Shown here piece by piece: positions 8,366 through 15,630 of a DNA stretch of 32,597 nt (position 1 is its first letter; each line of letters starts with the position of its first letter). The stretch is from the NCBI GenBank assembly GCA_017432325.1, contig JAFRJJ010000006.1, positions 1-32,597 of the forward strand, written 5' to 3'. Origin of the DNA: Solobacterium sp. GTDB taxonomy: Bacteria > Bacillota_I > Bacilli_A > Erysipelotrichales > Erysipelotrichaceae. The notes beneath the pieces are model-generated. The model was not told the DNA's origin, ran no database searches, and worked only from the letters and a program-made list of their open reading frames with translations. The position numbers were made by a program, and so were the translations under genes.

Positions 8366-9579
8366 AACTGGACACACGCACTAAGAAACCGAAGATATAC
8401 AGCATTGCAGCACTTTCACTGGTCACTGCTTTGATCATGGGCTTTTTCATGTACGGCCCGTATGATCAGAACGGACTGATCGCGGGTGCTGTTTTTGCGA
8501 TGTATCTGATGACGGTCATCGTGCTGCTGATCGACGCGTTCTTCAAACAGATCCAGTACAATCTCTATTCCTATAACACGATCTATTACATGGGCTTTGC
8601 CCTGTTTGTGCTGGTGCTGCTCATCTTCCATATATACGGAGCGCTTGTGACGATCCATCAGCTTGGCTATTACTCGGCTGAACATGTCCTGCATGTGATG
8701 ACCGGTTCGGCAAAGATATATCTCCTTCTGACATTCCCGTTTATCCTGGTCTTTTCGATCGCGCTGTTTGTATCAAACATCTACCTGATCAGATATGAAG
8801 GAAAACGGTTCGTCAATCTCCTCGGCATGATCCTGGCAGTCCTCCTGGTTGCAGGAGACCTGGTCCTGTACCGTCTGGATTACTTCGTCTCCGGATCGGA
8901 ATTCCAGGTGATGATGCATGATATCTTCAGTGGTGTCTATGCATCGGTATATCTGTATGTGGAATGCATGATCATCGGTGTCATCATTGCCGGTGCGCTC
9001 GCCGCGTCATATGTTCCGGAGCCGGATAAAGACTTCCTGATCATCCTGGGATGCGGACTGAACAGCGAAGGCAGACCGACCCCGCTTCTGCGGGGAAGGA
9101 TCGACCGTGCCCTGGAATTTGACAAGTACCAGAAGAAGGAAACCGGAAAGGAACTGACCTTCATCACTTCGGGCGGACAGGGATCGGATGAACCTGTTTC
9201 AGAAAGCTCAGCCATGAAGCAGTACCTGATGGAACACGGTATCCCGGAATCACGCATCATAGAAGAAGACAAATCCGGGAATACATATGAGAACATGAAG
9301 TTTTCTAAAGAAAAGATCATGGCCGCTGATCCTGAAGGCAGGATCGCGTTCTCGACGACCAATTATCACGTGTTCCGGAGCGGTCTGCATGCCAGACGTG
9401 TCAAGATGAAGGCACTGGGAATGGGGGCTCCGACAAAATGGTACTTCTGGCCGAATGCGGCGGTACGTGAGTTTGTCGGTCTGCTGACAGAACACCGCGG
9501 GAAACAGTTCCTGATCCTTGCAGGCATGATCATTGTCTATACAGGACTGACCATATTGAAGTATCACTGGGGAGGATAA
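8359..9579 (+). CDS. YdcF/ElyC-family (DUF218) integral membrane protein
   Basis: A 406-residue protein with about six hydrophobic helices in its first 220 residues, a DUF218 domain at about 228-375 and a final helix near the C-terminus. DUF218 signs are LIILGCGLNSEGRPTPLLRGRI, ITSGGQGSDEP, SSAMKQYL and STTNYHVFRSG. The family (SanA, ElyC, YdcF) is linked to envelope barrier function and peptidoglycan precursor handling in Gram-negatives; its activity is not settled. ATG 8359 overlaps the PHP stop, so it is the last gene of the partner-switching operon. The terminator hairpin overlaps its own stop codon. Its presence suggests that the operon senses or adjusts the envelope, which is inference. 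Confidence 0.85.
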   Translation: MLKLDTRTKKPKIYSIAALSLVTALIMGFFMYGPYDQNGLIAGAVFAMYLMTVIVLLIDAFFKQIQYNLYSYNTIYYMGFALFVLVLLIFHIYGALVTIHQLGYYSAEHVLHVMTGSAKIYLLLTFPFILVFSIALFVSNIYLIRYEGKRFVNLLGMILAVLLVAGDLVLYRLDYFVSGSEFQVMMHDIFSGVYASVYLYVECMIIGVIIAGALAASYVPEPDKDFLIILGCGLNSEGRPTPLLRGRIDRALEFDKYQKKETGKELTFITSGGQGSDEPVSESSAMKQYLMEHGIPESRIIEEDKSGNTYENMKFSKEKIMAADPEGRIAFSTTNYHVFRSGLHARRVKMKALGMGAPTKWYFWPNAAVREFVGLLTEHRGKQFLILAGMIIVYTGLTILKYHWGG

Positions 9580-9592
9580 AGCCTCCTTTTTA
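9569..9592 (+). terminator. Intrinsic terminator closing the partner-switch operon
   Basis: GGGGAGG 9569-9575 pairs with CCTCCTT 9582-9588 (two G-U pairs), followed by further T residues. The stem contains the last codons and the TAA of the DUF218 gene. Confidence 0.7.
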
Positions 9593-9611
9593 TTTCTGCA
9601 GCATGCATATT

Positions 9612-9638
9612 TTCTCATTCCGTATCATCCCTTATAAT
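9612..9638 (+). promoter_or_regulatory. Predicted promoter of the PreA-like gene
   Basis: A perfect TATAAT at 9633-9638 with TTCTCA (4 of 6) at 9612-9617, spacer 15. GGAG at 9657-9660 follows 8 nt before ATG 9669. Confidence 0.5.
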
Positions 9639-9668
9639 TGAAGCAGAGAAGCAAATGGAGTAACGATA

Positions 9669-11168
9669 ATGTTTGAAAGAGTAATCCTGCGGTCGGATAT
9701 GCTGAAATGCGCTCTTTGCCATAACGCTCCGTGTACCGCAGCATGTAAGCATATGGATCCCGGCAGCCTGCTGAGAAGCATATGGTTTGATAATGAAGAA
9801 GGAGCAGCTGTAAGGCTTCCGGAAGAAAATCCATGCATGAACTGCCAGGCTTGGTGCGAACAGGAATGTATACGTGCCGGCGAGGTACCGGTGAGGAAAC
9901 TGATCATGCGTCTGTATGACGAGATCAGACCGGAGCTTCCGGAAGATGTGCCTTCAGACAATAGACTTGCCACGGATTTCTGCGGGATCCCCATGGAAAA
10001 CCCGTTCATGCTGTCGTCATCGGTTGTGGCAAGTACATATGATATGTGTGCACGTGCTTTTGAGGCAGGATGGGGCGGCATCTGTTTCAAGACGATCTGC
10101 AATTTCGAGATCCACGAAGCATCCCCGAGGTTCTCCGCAATCACGGGGGACAACGGAAGTATCATCGGCTTCAAAAATATCGAGCAGCTCTCCGATCACA
10201 GCGCTGCCGAGAACATGGAAGTGTTCCGGAAACTGAAGCAGAACTATCCTTCAAAGTTCATCCTGGCGTCCATCATGGGACGGGATGATCAGGAATGGGA
10301 GGACCTTGCGCGCATGTGCCAGGAAAATGGGGCGGACGCGATCGAGCTGAACTTCTCCTGTCCGAATATGATGGACGGCGGCCTTGGATCCGATATCGGT
10401 CAGGTTCCCGAACTCGTCGAACGTTTCACCGCAGCCGCAAGGCGGGGTGCTTCCATACCGATCCTTGCCAAGCTGACGCCGAATGTTGCGTCCATGAATC
10501 CGGCTGCAGAAGCTGCGAAACGGGGAGGGGCGGACGGTATTGCCGCGATCAATACGATCAAAAGCGTGATCGGCATCAGCCCGTATACATACGTCTCTTC
10601 ACCGGCAGTCCACGGCATGTCTGCCGTAGGCGGATACAGCGGGAATGCTGTAAAGCCGATCGCTCTGCGCTTTATCGATGATCTTGGTTCCGACCCTGAT
10701 CTTGAAGGTATGCATCTGAGCGCCATGGGCGGGATCGAAACATGGAGAGACGCCCTGGAATTCATCCTTGTCGGTGCCGACAGTATTCAGGTCACGACTG
10801 CGGTCATGCAGTACGGCTACCGCATCATCGATGACCTCAAAGACGGTCTGAACCGTTATCTGAATGAAGCGGGATTCCGAAACATAACGGAAGCGAGCGG
10901 ACTGGCAAATGACACGATCAGTGACACGACAGATGTGATCGAACGTGATACTGTGATCTATCCGATCTTCCATAAGGAAAAATGCATCAGATGCGGCAGA
11001 TGCATGATCTCATGCATGGACGGAGGACATCAGGCGATCAGTCTGACCGCACAGCGCATGCCGGTCCTGAACGGACTGAAATGCGTGGGATGCCATCTCT
11101 GCATCCTTGTATGCCCGCAGAAAGCAATCTCTCCCGGCCGCAAGCGTGTCCCCAAACCGCACTATTAA
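9669..11168 (+). CDS. preA: PreA-like dihydropyrimidine dehydrogenase fused to an N-terminal 8-Cys Fe-S domain
   Basis: A 499-residue iron-sulfur flavoenzyme. Residues 1-75 contain C14, C17, C22, C26 and C56, C59, C63, C67, the arrangement found at the N-terminus of PreT or full-length dihydropyrimidine dehydrogenase. Residues about 105-425 are the FMN barrel of the dihydroorotate dehydrogenase/PreA class: ELNFSCPNMMDGGLGSDIGQ, LAKLTPN and GGYSGNAVKPIALRFI. The C-terminus has two ferredoxin clusters, CIRCGRCMISC and CVGCHLCILVCP. The FAD/NAD(P)H module that normally separates the N-terminal clusters from the barrel is absent, and no preT is adjacent. It looks like electron relays at both ends of a pyrimidine-reducing or -oxidising barrel, with an unknown donor. 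Substrate assignment (uracil/thymine) is from family resemblance only. It is a single-gene unit with its own promoter and terminator. Confidence 0.8.
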   Translation: MFERVILRSDMLKCALCHNAPCTAACKHMDPGSLLRSIWFDNEEGAAVRLPEENPCMNCQAWCEQECIRAGEVPVRKLIMRLYDEIRPELPEDVPSDNRLATDFCGIPMENPFMLSSSVVASTYDMCARAFEAGWGGICFKTICNFEIHEASPRFSAITGDNGSIIGFKNIEQLSDHSAAENMEVFRKLKQNYPSKFILASIMGRDDQEWEDLARMCQENGADAIELNFSCPNMMDGGLGSDIGQVPELVERFTAAARRGASIPILAKLTPNVASMNPAAEAAKRGGADGIAAINTIKSVIGISPYTYVSSPAVHGMSAVGGYSGNAVKPIALRFIDDLGSDPDLEGMHLSAMGGIETWRDALEFILVGADSIQVTTAVMQYGYRIIDDLKDGLNRYLNEAGFRNITEASGLANDTISDTTDVIERDTVIYPIFHKEKCIRCGRCMISCMDGGHQAISLTAQRMPVLNGLKCVGCHLCILVCPQKAISPGRKRVPKPHY

Positions 11169-11183
11169 GTCGTCCCAGCATAA

Positions 11184-11208
11184 AACCCGGTCCAGGCCGG
11201 GTTCTTTT
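11184..11208 (+). terminator. Intrinsic terminator of the PreA-like gene
   Basis: AACCCGG 11184-11190 and CCGGGTT 11197-11203 with a 6-nt loop, then CTTTT. It sits between two convergent genes. Confidence 0.8.
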
Positions 11209-11861
11209 CATGATCGAAGTGATTTTGTGCTGACCGGGAAGGTGAAATAGGTGTCCGGGTATGGTTCGTCAGCGAGTGTGAAGTGCCACCATTCTTCATT
11301 GAGCGGTCTGAATCCGTGCCGTGTCATGACTTTCCGCAGATACTGTCGGTTGGCATACTGCTGTTCTGTAATGCCTTTGTAATCCGGATGGCTCAGTTCC
11401 CCGAAGAAGTCGAACTGGCCGCCCATATCAAGTTCTGTTCCTGTTTCCGCATCACACAGCGTCATATCGATCGTGCTTCCCCGGGTATGTCCGGAATGTT
11501 CCGCGATAAATCCCTGAGGGATCAGCACATGCTTGTCCAGGTCAGGATAGTATCCGGCTTTATTGCGGATATCATCCGGATCCGCTGCCCATCTCATAAA
11601 ATGGGATACGGCTTTCTGCGGACGGTAGCCGTCAAACACCTTGATCAGCAGACCGTTTTTTCTGAATTCATCAGCCGCAGTCTTCAAAGCTTCCGCAGCT
11701 TCCTTTGTCAGCAAAGCTGTCGGTTCTTCGTAGCCGTCGATCTGTTCGCCCATGAAGTTGTTTTCCGAATAATAGCGGATATCCAGGATCACATCCGGAA
11801 TGATATCCTTGATGAGTACAAAATCCGATGTGTCATCGGAATACTGAAACTGTTCTGACAT
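11208..11861 (-). CDS. ddpX: D-alanyl-D-alanine dipeptidase, VanX/DdpX family (peptidase M15D)
   Basis: A 217-residue zinc dipeptidase. VanX-family enzymes cleave D-Ala-D-Ala, either to remove vancomycin-sensitive precursors or to recycle cell-wall dipeptide. Key residues are intact: FDGYRP with R80, the SxHxxGxxxD zinc motif with H125 and D132, and EWWH with catalytic E190 and zinc ligand H193. There is no signal peptide, so it acts in the cytoplasm. GAGG lies 5 nt before the start. It is the second gene of a minus-strand pair, 13 nt after the preceding stop. No vanH, vanA or ligase gene is nearby, so a housekeeping or recycling role is more likely than glycopeptide resistance; neither is proven. 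Confidence 0.88.
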   Translation of the reverse strand: MSEQFQYSDDTSDFVLIKDIIPDVILDIRYYSENNFMGEQIDGYEEPTALLTKEAAEALKTAADEFRKNGLLIKVFDGYRPQKAVSHFMRWAADPDDIRNKAGYYPDLDKHVLIPQGFIAEHSGHTRGSTIDMTLCDAETGTELDMGGQFDFFGELSHPDYKGITEQQYANRQYLRKVMTRHGFRPLNEEWWHFTLADEPYPDTYFTFPVSTKSLRS

Positions 11862-11874
11862 AAAAACCTCGTGA

Positions 11875-12348
11875 TCATTTCAGAATTGAAACGGTCTTCA
11901 GGATCTCCTTAAACAGCTCATGATCCTGCTCACGGTTTTCATTCCTGCCGATGCAGTTGATACTGTAGATGCGTCTGCCTGCTTTGAACAGAAGAGTATC
12001 CACACGCTGGCTGATATCCTGGATCCTGTATGTAAAGCTGTATCCGCGGGCATGGCTGCCGCTGATATCTGCGTCATGGAATCCTTTCATGGCGTAGTCA
12101 TGTCCTTCATAACCTTTTTTTGTCAGCTGTTCATTCCTGACTGCGGCGGCATCAATGTCCGCCAGCATTGCTGTGAACGCATTGAGGTCCTGCCAGAGAA
12201 CACTAATGATGACATGTCTGTCATTATCCCAGATACCCCAGCGCTTCGGATCCTTGGTGACATATACTTTGGTCAGTTCTTCTTCCGACATGACATGAAA
12301 TCCATCGGGTATTCCGATACTGATCTCATTGTTGATGATCTCCGTCAT
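11875..12348 (-). CDS. Uncharacterised 157-residue protein upstream of the dipeptidase
   Basis: I do not recognise this protein with certainty. It is a soluble alpha/beta-looking chain without signal peptide or membrane helix. It opens with amphipathic beta segments (ISIGIPDGFHVMSEEEL), has a central VIISVLWQDLNAF and ends with a helix (HELFKEILKTVSILK). This general shape, in which a short peptide-like substrate mimic is followed by a 'ktik' helix, recalls the DcrB/PsbP-like fold, but that is a guess. Start ATG 12346-12348 is supported by GGAGG at 12358-12362 and a good promoter just upstream. It forms a two-gene operon with the D-Ala-D-Ala dipeptidase. Confidence 0.7.
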   Translation of the reverse strand: MTEIINNEISIGIPDGFHVMSEEELTKVYVTKDPKRWGIWDNDRHVIISVLWQDLNAFTAMLADIDAAAVRNEQLTKKGYEGHDYAMKGFHDADISGSHARGYSFTYRIQDISQRVDTLLFKAGRRIYSINCIGRNENREQDHELFKEILKTVSILK

Positions 12349-12376
12349 AAACTTTGTCCTCCGGAAAGTATTACAG

Positions 12377-12405
12377 ATAATAATATACCTGTTTTTTACT
12401 GTAAA
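12377..12405 (-). promoter_or_regulatory. Promoter of the minus-strand dipeptidase operon
   Basis: Read on the minus strand: TTTACA (5 of 6, 12400-12405), 17-nt spacer, TATTAT (5 of 6, 12377-12382). The start point would be near 12370, giving a 20-nt leader that contains GGAGG. Confidence 0.65.
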
Positions 12406-12454
12406 GGTCTGTACAAGTTGGAATTTGCCTCAGGTAATCATAAATTGGTGGTGT

Positions 12455-13000
12455 ATGAAAAAGCTGTTTGATGAAATACCGTACATGGATAATGGAAGGA
12501 TCGTTCTGAAGAAACTGGAAGAAACAGATTCCGAAGCACTGCTTGATATGATTCGCAGCAAACCCGTTTACAGATATCTGCCGACCTTTCTGCTTGAGCT
12601 GCAGTTCGGTGATGATATGCACCGGATGATCAGGGAACTGTATTCAGACTGTTTTGACCGTAAGGAATCACTGATCATGGGAATATACCTGAAGGAAGGT
12701 ATGCGATTCTGCGGGCTTGCCGAATATTGCGGATATAAAGATTCGATCCGCAAGACCAGCATTGGATACAGGCTGATGGAGTCATGCTGGGGACAGGGGA
12801 TCGCTTCGGAAACAGTGGCAATGATGGTAGATTATTGTTATTCAAAGACGGATATTGAGATCATCACTGCCAGCACGATGATCGAAAACCGCGCTTCTGC
12901 AAGAGTCCTGGAAAAGAACGGTTTTATCATGACAGCCCATGCTGTACCTGAAGACTGGGGGTACAGCGAACCGACGATCGCAGATAAATGGTTCCGCTGA
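12455..13000 (+). CDS. GNAT-family N-acetyltransferase, RimJ/RimL-like
   Basis: A 181-residue GCN5-related acetyltransferase of the RimJ/RimL type, which transfers acetyl from acetyl-CoA to an amine on a protein N-terminus or small molecule. It starts with the usual RIVLKKLEETDSEAL beta-helix. The acetyl-CoA loop is GYRLMESCWGQGIASE, and the C-terminal ENRASARVLEKNGFI motif is typical. ATG 12455 has only a poor GGTGG upstream; ATG 12485 (Met 11) is an alternative closer to the domain edge. It is divergent from the dipeptidase operon, from which it is separated by a short AT-rich promoter region. Substrate unknown; no resistance role can be inferred. Confidence 0.85.
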   Translation: MKKLFDEIPYMDNGRIVLKKLEETDSEALLDMIRSKPVYRYLPTFLLELQFGDDMHRMIRELYSDCFDRKESLIMGIYLKEGMRFCGLAEYCGYKDSIRKTSIGYRLMESCWGQGIASETVAMMVDYCYSKTDIEIITASTMIENRASARVLEKNGFIMTAHAVPEDWGYSEPTIADKWFR

Positions 13001-13067
13001 ATATCCTTCCGGTCAGATATCATCAGGTCCGGTTCTATGGATAACTCTGAAAATCATGTGTTTGAAC

Positions 13068-13103
13068 GAAAAAGGCATCTGCGGATCAATGATCAGCAGA
13101 TGC
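13068..13103 (-). terminator. Intrinsic terminator for the minus-strand membrane-protein operon
   Basis: A perfect 8-bp stem GCATCTGC 13075-13082 / GCAGATGC 13096-13103, extended inside by GATC/GATC after one mismatch. On the minus strand it is followed by CTTTTTCG. It begins 1 nt after the stop at 13105. Confidence 0.8.
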
Positions 13104-13104
13104 T

Positions 13105-13629
13105 TCAAAATCTGTAAAAAGCATTGGTGGGTATCAGTATCATATAAGGCGCTGTGATCACAGCCATCAGTACTGCGATTCGTACAGCAGTATGCGCATC
13201 CAGACCCGCTTTGATCAGAATATGTCTGTCAAAGAGGATAATACAGACGGCAGCGATCAATATGGCAAGCAGGAAAACGATCAGACCGGCAGATGATGCG
13301 AACGGAGTTCCGTATACCGCATAATTGATGGCCTGCATGGTCTCCTGAGAGAAGAATGATTTATACAGATCACGGAAGATGATGATCGACGCGCCGATGA
13401 AGTCAGCCGCGAATCCTGCAATACAGATCTTCCATGCGGTATGATCCAGGAATGCCTTCTGTTCCGTTTTCTCCTCGAACACATGTTCACGCTTCAGTCC
13501 GAGAGACAGTACGATCCGGTCGATCAGATAGTTCACAGGGATCACGATGATCCAGAACGGATTGGGAAACAGCAGGATTCCGTATACCGGAAAGATCAGG
13601 TTGTATACACGGTATTCAGATGATCTCAT
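13105..13629 (-). CDS. Uncharacterised four-helix membrane protein
   Basis: A 174-residue protein of unknown function with about four membrane helices: residues 12-32 (FPVYGILLFPNPFWIIVIP region), 65-88, 112-135 and 148-168. The loop after helix 1 is charged (LKREHVFEEKTEQK). There is no catalytic motif I can name. The start follows AGGG at 13638-13641 with 8-nt spacing, and that ribosome site lies just before the stop of the upstream CCG-type gene, so the two are an operon. The constant pairing with a cysteine-rich redox-type protein may be meaningful, but only within this one genome as far as I can see. Confidence 0.7.
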   Translation of the reverse strand: MRSSEYRVYNLIFPVYGILLFPNPFWIIVIPVNYLIDRIVLSLGLKREHVFEEKTEQKAFLDHTAWKICIAGFAADFIGASIIIFRDLYKSFFSQETMQAINYAVYGTPFASSAGLIVFLLAILIAAVCIILFDRHILIKAGLDAHTAVRIAVLMAVITAPYMILIPTNAFYRF

Positions 13630-13641
13630 GATGGTTTCCCT

Positions 13642-14343
13642 CTACTGCACGGGACGCAGATTATATCTGGGATCAGGCTTACTCATGATATCGATCGTGC
13701 GTTTTTCCACTTCTGTTTCTCTTCCGGTATAGTTGTTCGTCAATAATGTCATCAGATGGACCGGATGTGCTCCGCCCAGAATATAGCCTTTATAACATCT
13801 TGCGCAGCAGGTGATCACAGGCATTCCGTCCAGCCGGGAGACTTTTTCCTCCATCAGTTTTTTTGCCATCTCACTTCCATAGCGCGTCAGATGATCAGGA
13901 GACGGGATCATATGCCTGTACCGTTCTGTTTCAAAATGCAGGGTACCGCAGAAATCGGAGTGTTCCATGGTATGCGGCAGTTCAATATACTCAATATGCA
14001 TTTTATTCAGAAGACTTCTGACTGCCTGATGGATCTCAGGGTGCTTCCTGTCCCGCCAGCAGTCCTGGATCACAAACTTCATTCCGGAATAATCAGGCAG
14101 GACAAATTCACTGTCTTCATCCAGTACCTCCCAGAAGCTTTTCGTATGGAATCCCTGCTGTTCTATGAATTCCCTGCATGCCTGGCAGAAATATACCGCC
14201 GTATCTTCCTCTGTCAGGATATTTATATCAACGTGACAGCATCCTCGTATCTTCATTTCTTTACTGCGGGCATACTGTACCAGTGTTTTTGCGGATACAG
14301 GATCCATTGCATTGAATGAACAGCTTGGCTGATAATATAACAT
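13642..14343 (-). CDS. Cysteine-rich CCG-like domain protein (heterodisulfide reductase B-related)
   Basis: A 233-residue protein with ten cysteines in two clusters: C8, C35-C36, C53, C56 and C95, C132, C179-C180, C183. The spacing C-x(n)-CC-x(n)-CxxC, with FCG and CCARC in the second half, resembles CCG domains of HdrB, GlpC and lactate-utilisation proteins, which bind a [4Fe-4S]-type cluster or carry redox thiols. It lacks a ferredoxin or flavin module. GGAG (14353-14356) lies 9 nt before ATG 14343. It would act in the cytoplasm in a redox reaction with an unknown partner. The assignment is by cysteine pattern and not by overall similarity. Confidence 0.55.
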   Translation of the reverse strand: MLYYQPSCSFNAMDPVSAKTLVQYARSKEMKIRGCCHVDINILTEEDTAVYFCQACREFIEQQGFHTKSFWEVLDEDSEFVLPDYSGMKFVIQDCWRDRKHPEIHQAVRSLLNKMHIEYIELPHTMEHSDFCGTLHFETERYRHMIPSPDHLTRYGSEMAKKLMEEKVSRLDGMPVITCCARCYKGYILGGAHPVHLMTLLTNNYTGRETEVEKRTIDIMSKPDPRYNLRPVQ

Positions 14344-14485
14344 CGCAGAGTTCTCCGTTTCTTTATCTGAATTTATTCTAATACTGATTTTGTCATTACC
14401 CTGAAATTTTAAATGTTTTCCTGAAGCAAAACTGCGTGGTCACTCATGAAAAGTCAGAAAAACCGGTTTGTTTGCAAAGATATAA

Positions 14486-14527
14486 CCCCCCATAGGGCTT
14501 CTTGAAGCCTTCATTTTTCTGTAGAAT
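14486..14527 (+). promoter_or_regulatory. Candidate metal-responsive operator and promoter of the cbiMQO operon
   Basis: Six C residues (14486-14491), ATA, then GGG (14495-14497) resemble the C-tract operators of CsoR/RcnR regulators. A 6-bp inverted repeat GGCTTC-TT-GAAGCC (14496-14509) overlaps it. A -10-like TAGAAT is at 14522-14527 with no good -35, as expected for an activated or operator-occluded promoter. AGGAGG 14538-14543 follows. No riboswitch consensus is visible between 14344 and 14551. Confidence 0.4.
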
Positions 14528-14551
14528 GCAGTCTATCAGGAGGATTCTCAT

Positions 14552-15583
14552 ATGCATATGGCAGACGCTTTGCTGTCGCCGGGTACGGCAGCAGTGATGT
14601 ATGCGGCTTCAGGGGCAGCCGCAGGTATATCGGTATACAGACTGAAGAAACAGAATCTGACCGAAAAGGTCCCGCTGATGGCAGTCAGCGCGGCACTTGT
14701 TTTTGCGGGTCAGATGATCAACTATACGATCCCCGGAACAGGTTCCAGCGGACATCTGTGCGGAGGCATGCTGCTGTCGGCACTGCTTGGACCGGAGGCA
14801 GGATTCCTGTCGATGATCACTGTTCTTCTGATACAGTGTCTCTTCTTCGCGGACGGGGGATTGATGGCCCTGGGGGCGAATGTCTGGAACATGGCGTTCT
14901 ACGGATGCTTCCTGGGATATTACCTGATCTGGCGTCCGATCGTGAACAGCGGACTGTTCGGGGGCGATATGAAAAAGAAGATTGCGCTCGCTTCGATCCT
15001 CGGCTGTATCATAACCCTCCAGTGCGGAGCGTTCTCAGTCGTTCTGGAAACGACCGCATCCGGTATCACGGAACTTCCGTTCGGCGCGTTTGCCGGACTG
15101 ATGCAGCCGATCCATCTTGCGATCGGACTGGTAGAAGGCCTGATCACCACAGCAGTGCTTGAGTATGTCTGGGCTTCACGTCCCGAACTGCTCGCAGGCG
15201 TGGATGAAAAGGGCGAAGCGAAGAGCTCCATGAAGTCAGTACTTGCTGTTCTCATGGCTGTTGTCGTTGTGACCGGCGGATTCTTATCCCATCTTGCAAG
15301 TTCCAATCCTGACGGACTGGAATGGGCATTGTTCGGAAATGCGGACGGCGGCTACAGTGAAAACATGGGTCTGGATGAAGAGGACTTCGGTGTCGCGTCA
15401 TCTGCTGCTGACACAGCAGGATCGATCCAGGAAAGCATATCATTCCTGCCTGACTATGCGTTTAAAAACAGTGACAGCGCGATGGGAACGACTGTTTCCG
15501 GACTGGTAGGAAGCGCGATCGTTGCCGGCGCGGCATTGGCCGTTGCGGCAGCTGTAGGCAAAAACAGGAAGAAAACAGCATAA
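14552..15583 (+). CDS. cbiM: Nickel/cobalt ECF importer substrate component CbiM fused to a CbiN/NikN-like tail
   Basis: A 343-residue membrane protein, the metal-binding S component of an energy-coupling-factor importer. It begins MHMADALL, where the free amino end, His2 and a later histidine (GSSGHLCGG, His68) form the square-planar Ni/Co site in CbiM/NikM. Six to seven helices follow. The C-terminal part (helix VLAVLMAVVVVTGGFLSHL, then SNPDGLEW, then a last helix) matches the separate CbiN/NikN subunit, so M and N are fused. Start is fixed by AGGAGG 14538-14543 at 8 nt and by the conserved MHM. It is first in cbiM-cbiQ-cbiO. Choice between nickel and cobalt cannot be made from sequence alone. 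Confidence 0.9.
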   Translation: MHMADALLSPGTAAVMYAASGAAAGISVYRLKKQNLTEKVPLMAVSAALVFAGQMINYTIPGTGSSGHLCGGMLLSALLGPEAGFLSMITVLLIQCLFFADGGLMALGANVWNMAFYGCFLGYYLIWRPIVNSGLFGGDMKKKIALASILGCIITLQCGAFSVVLETTASGITELPFGAFAGLMQPIHLAIGLVEGLITTAVLEYVWASRPELLAGVDEKGEAKSSMKSVLAVLMAVVVVTGGFLSHLASSNPDGLEWALFGNADGGYSENMGLDEEDFGVASSAADTAGSIQESISFLPDYAFKNSDSAMGTTVSGLVGSAIVAGAALAVAAAVGKNRKKTA

Positions 15584-15594
15584 TATAGTAAGAT

Positions 15595-15619
15595 GAAGGA
15601 TGTGAATCATCCTTCTTTT
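15595..15619 (+). terminator. Intercistronic terminator-like hairpin between cbiM and cbiQ
   Basis: A perfect 8-bp stem GAAGGATG 15595-15602 / CATCCTTC 15608-15615, 5-nt loop, then TTTT. It could cut transcription after cbiM so that less Q and O is made. Confidence 0.6.
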
Positions 15620-15630
15620 CAGGTATACAC

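Noticed and set aside
11283..11858. 191-codon plus frame opposite the dipeptidase
   Set aside because: The minus frame holds all VanX catalytic residues; the plus frame has none of note.
14496..14520. GGCTTC-TT-GAAGCC as an intrinsic terminator
   Set aside because: The loop would be 2-4 nt, the stem is short and the T tract is interrupted; it more likely acts as a DNA palindrome.
14344..14551. Cobalamin or NiCo riboswitch upstream of cbiM
   Set aside because: No B12 box or NiCo core consensus seen, and the predicted transcript start near 14534 leaves too short a leader.
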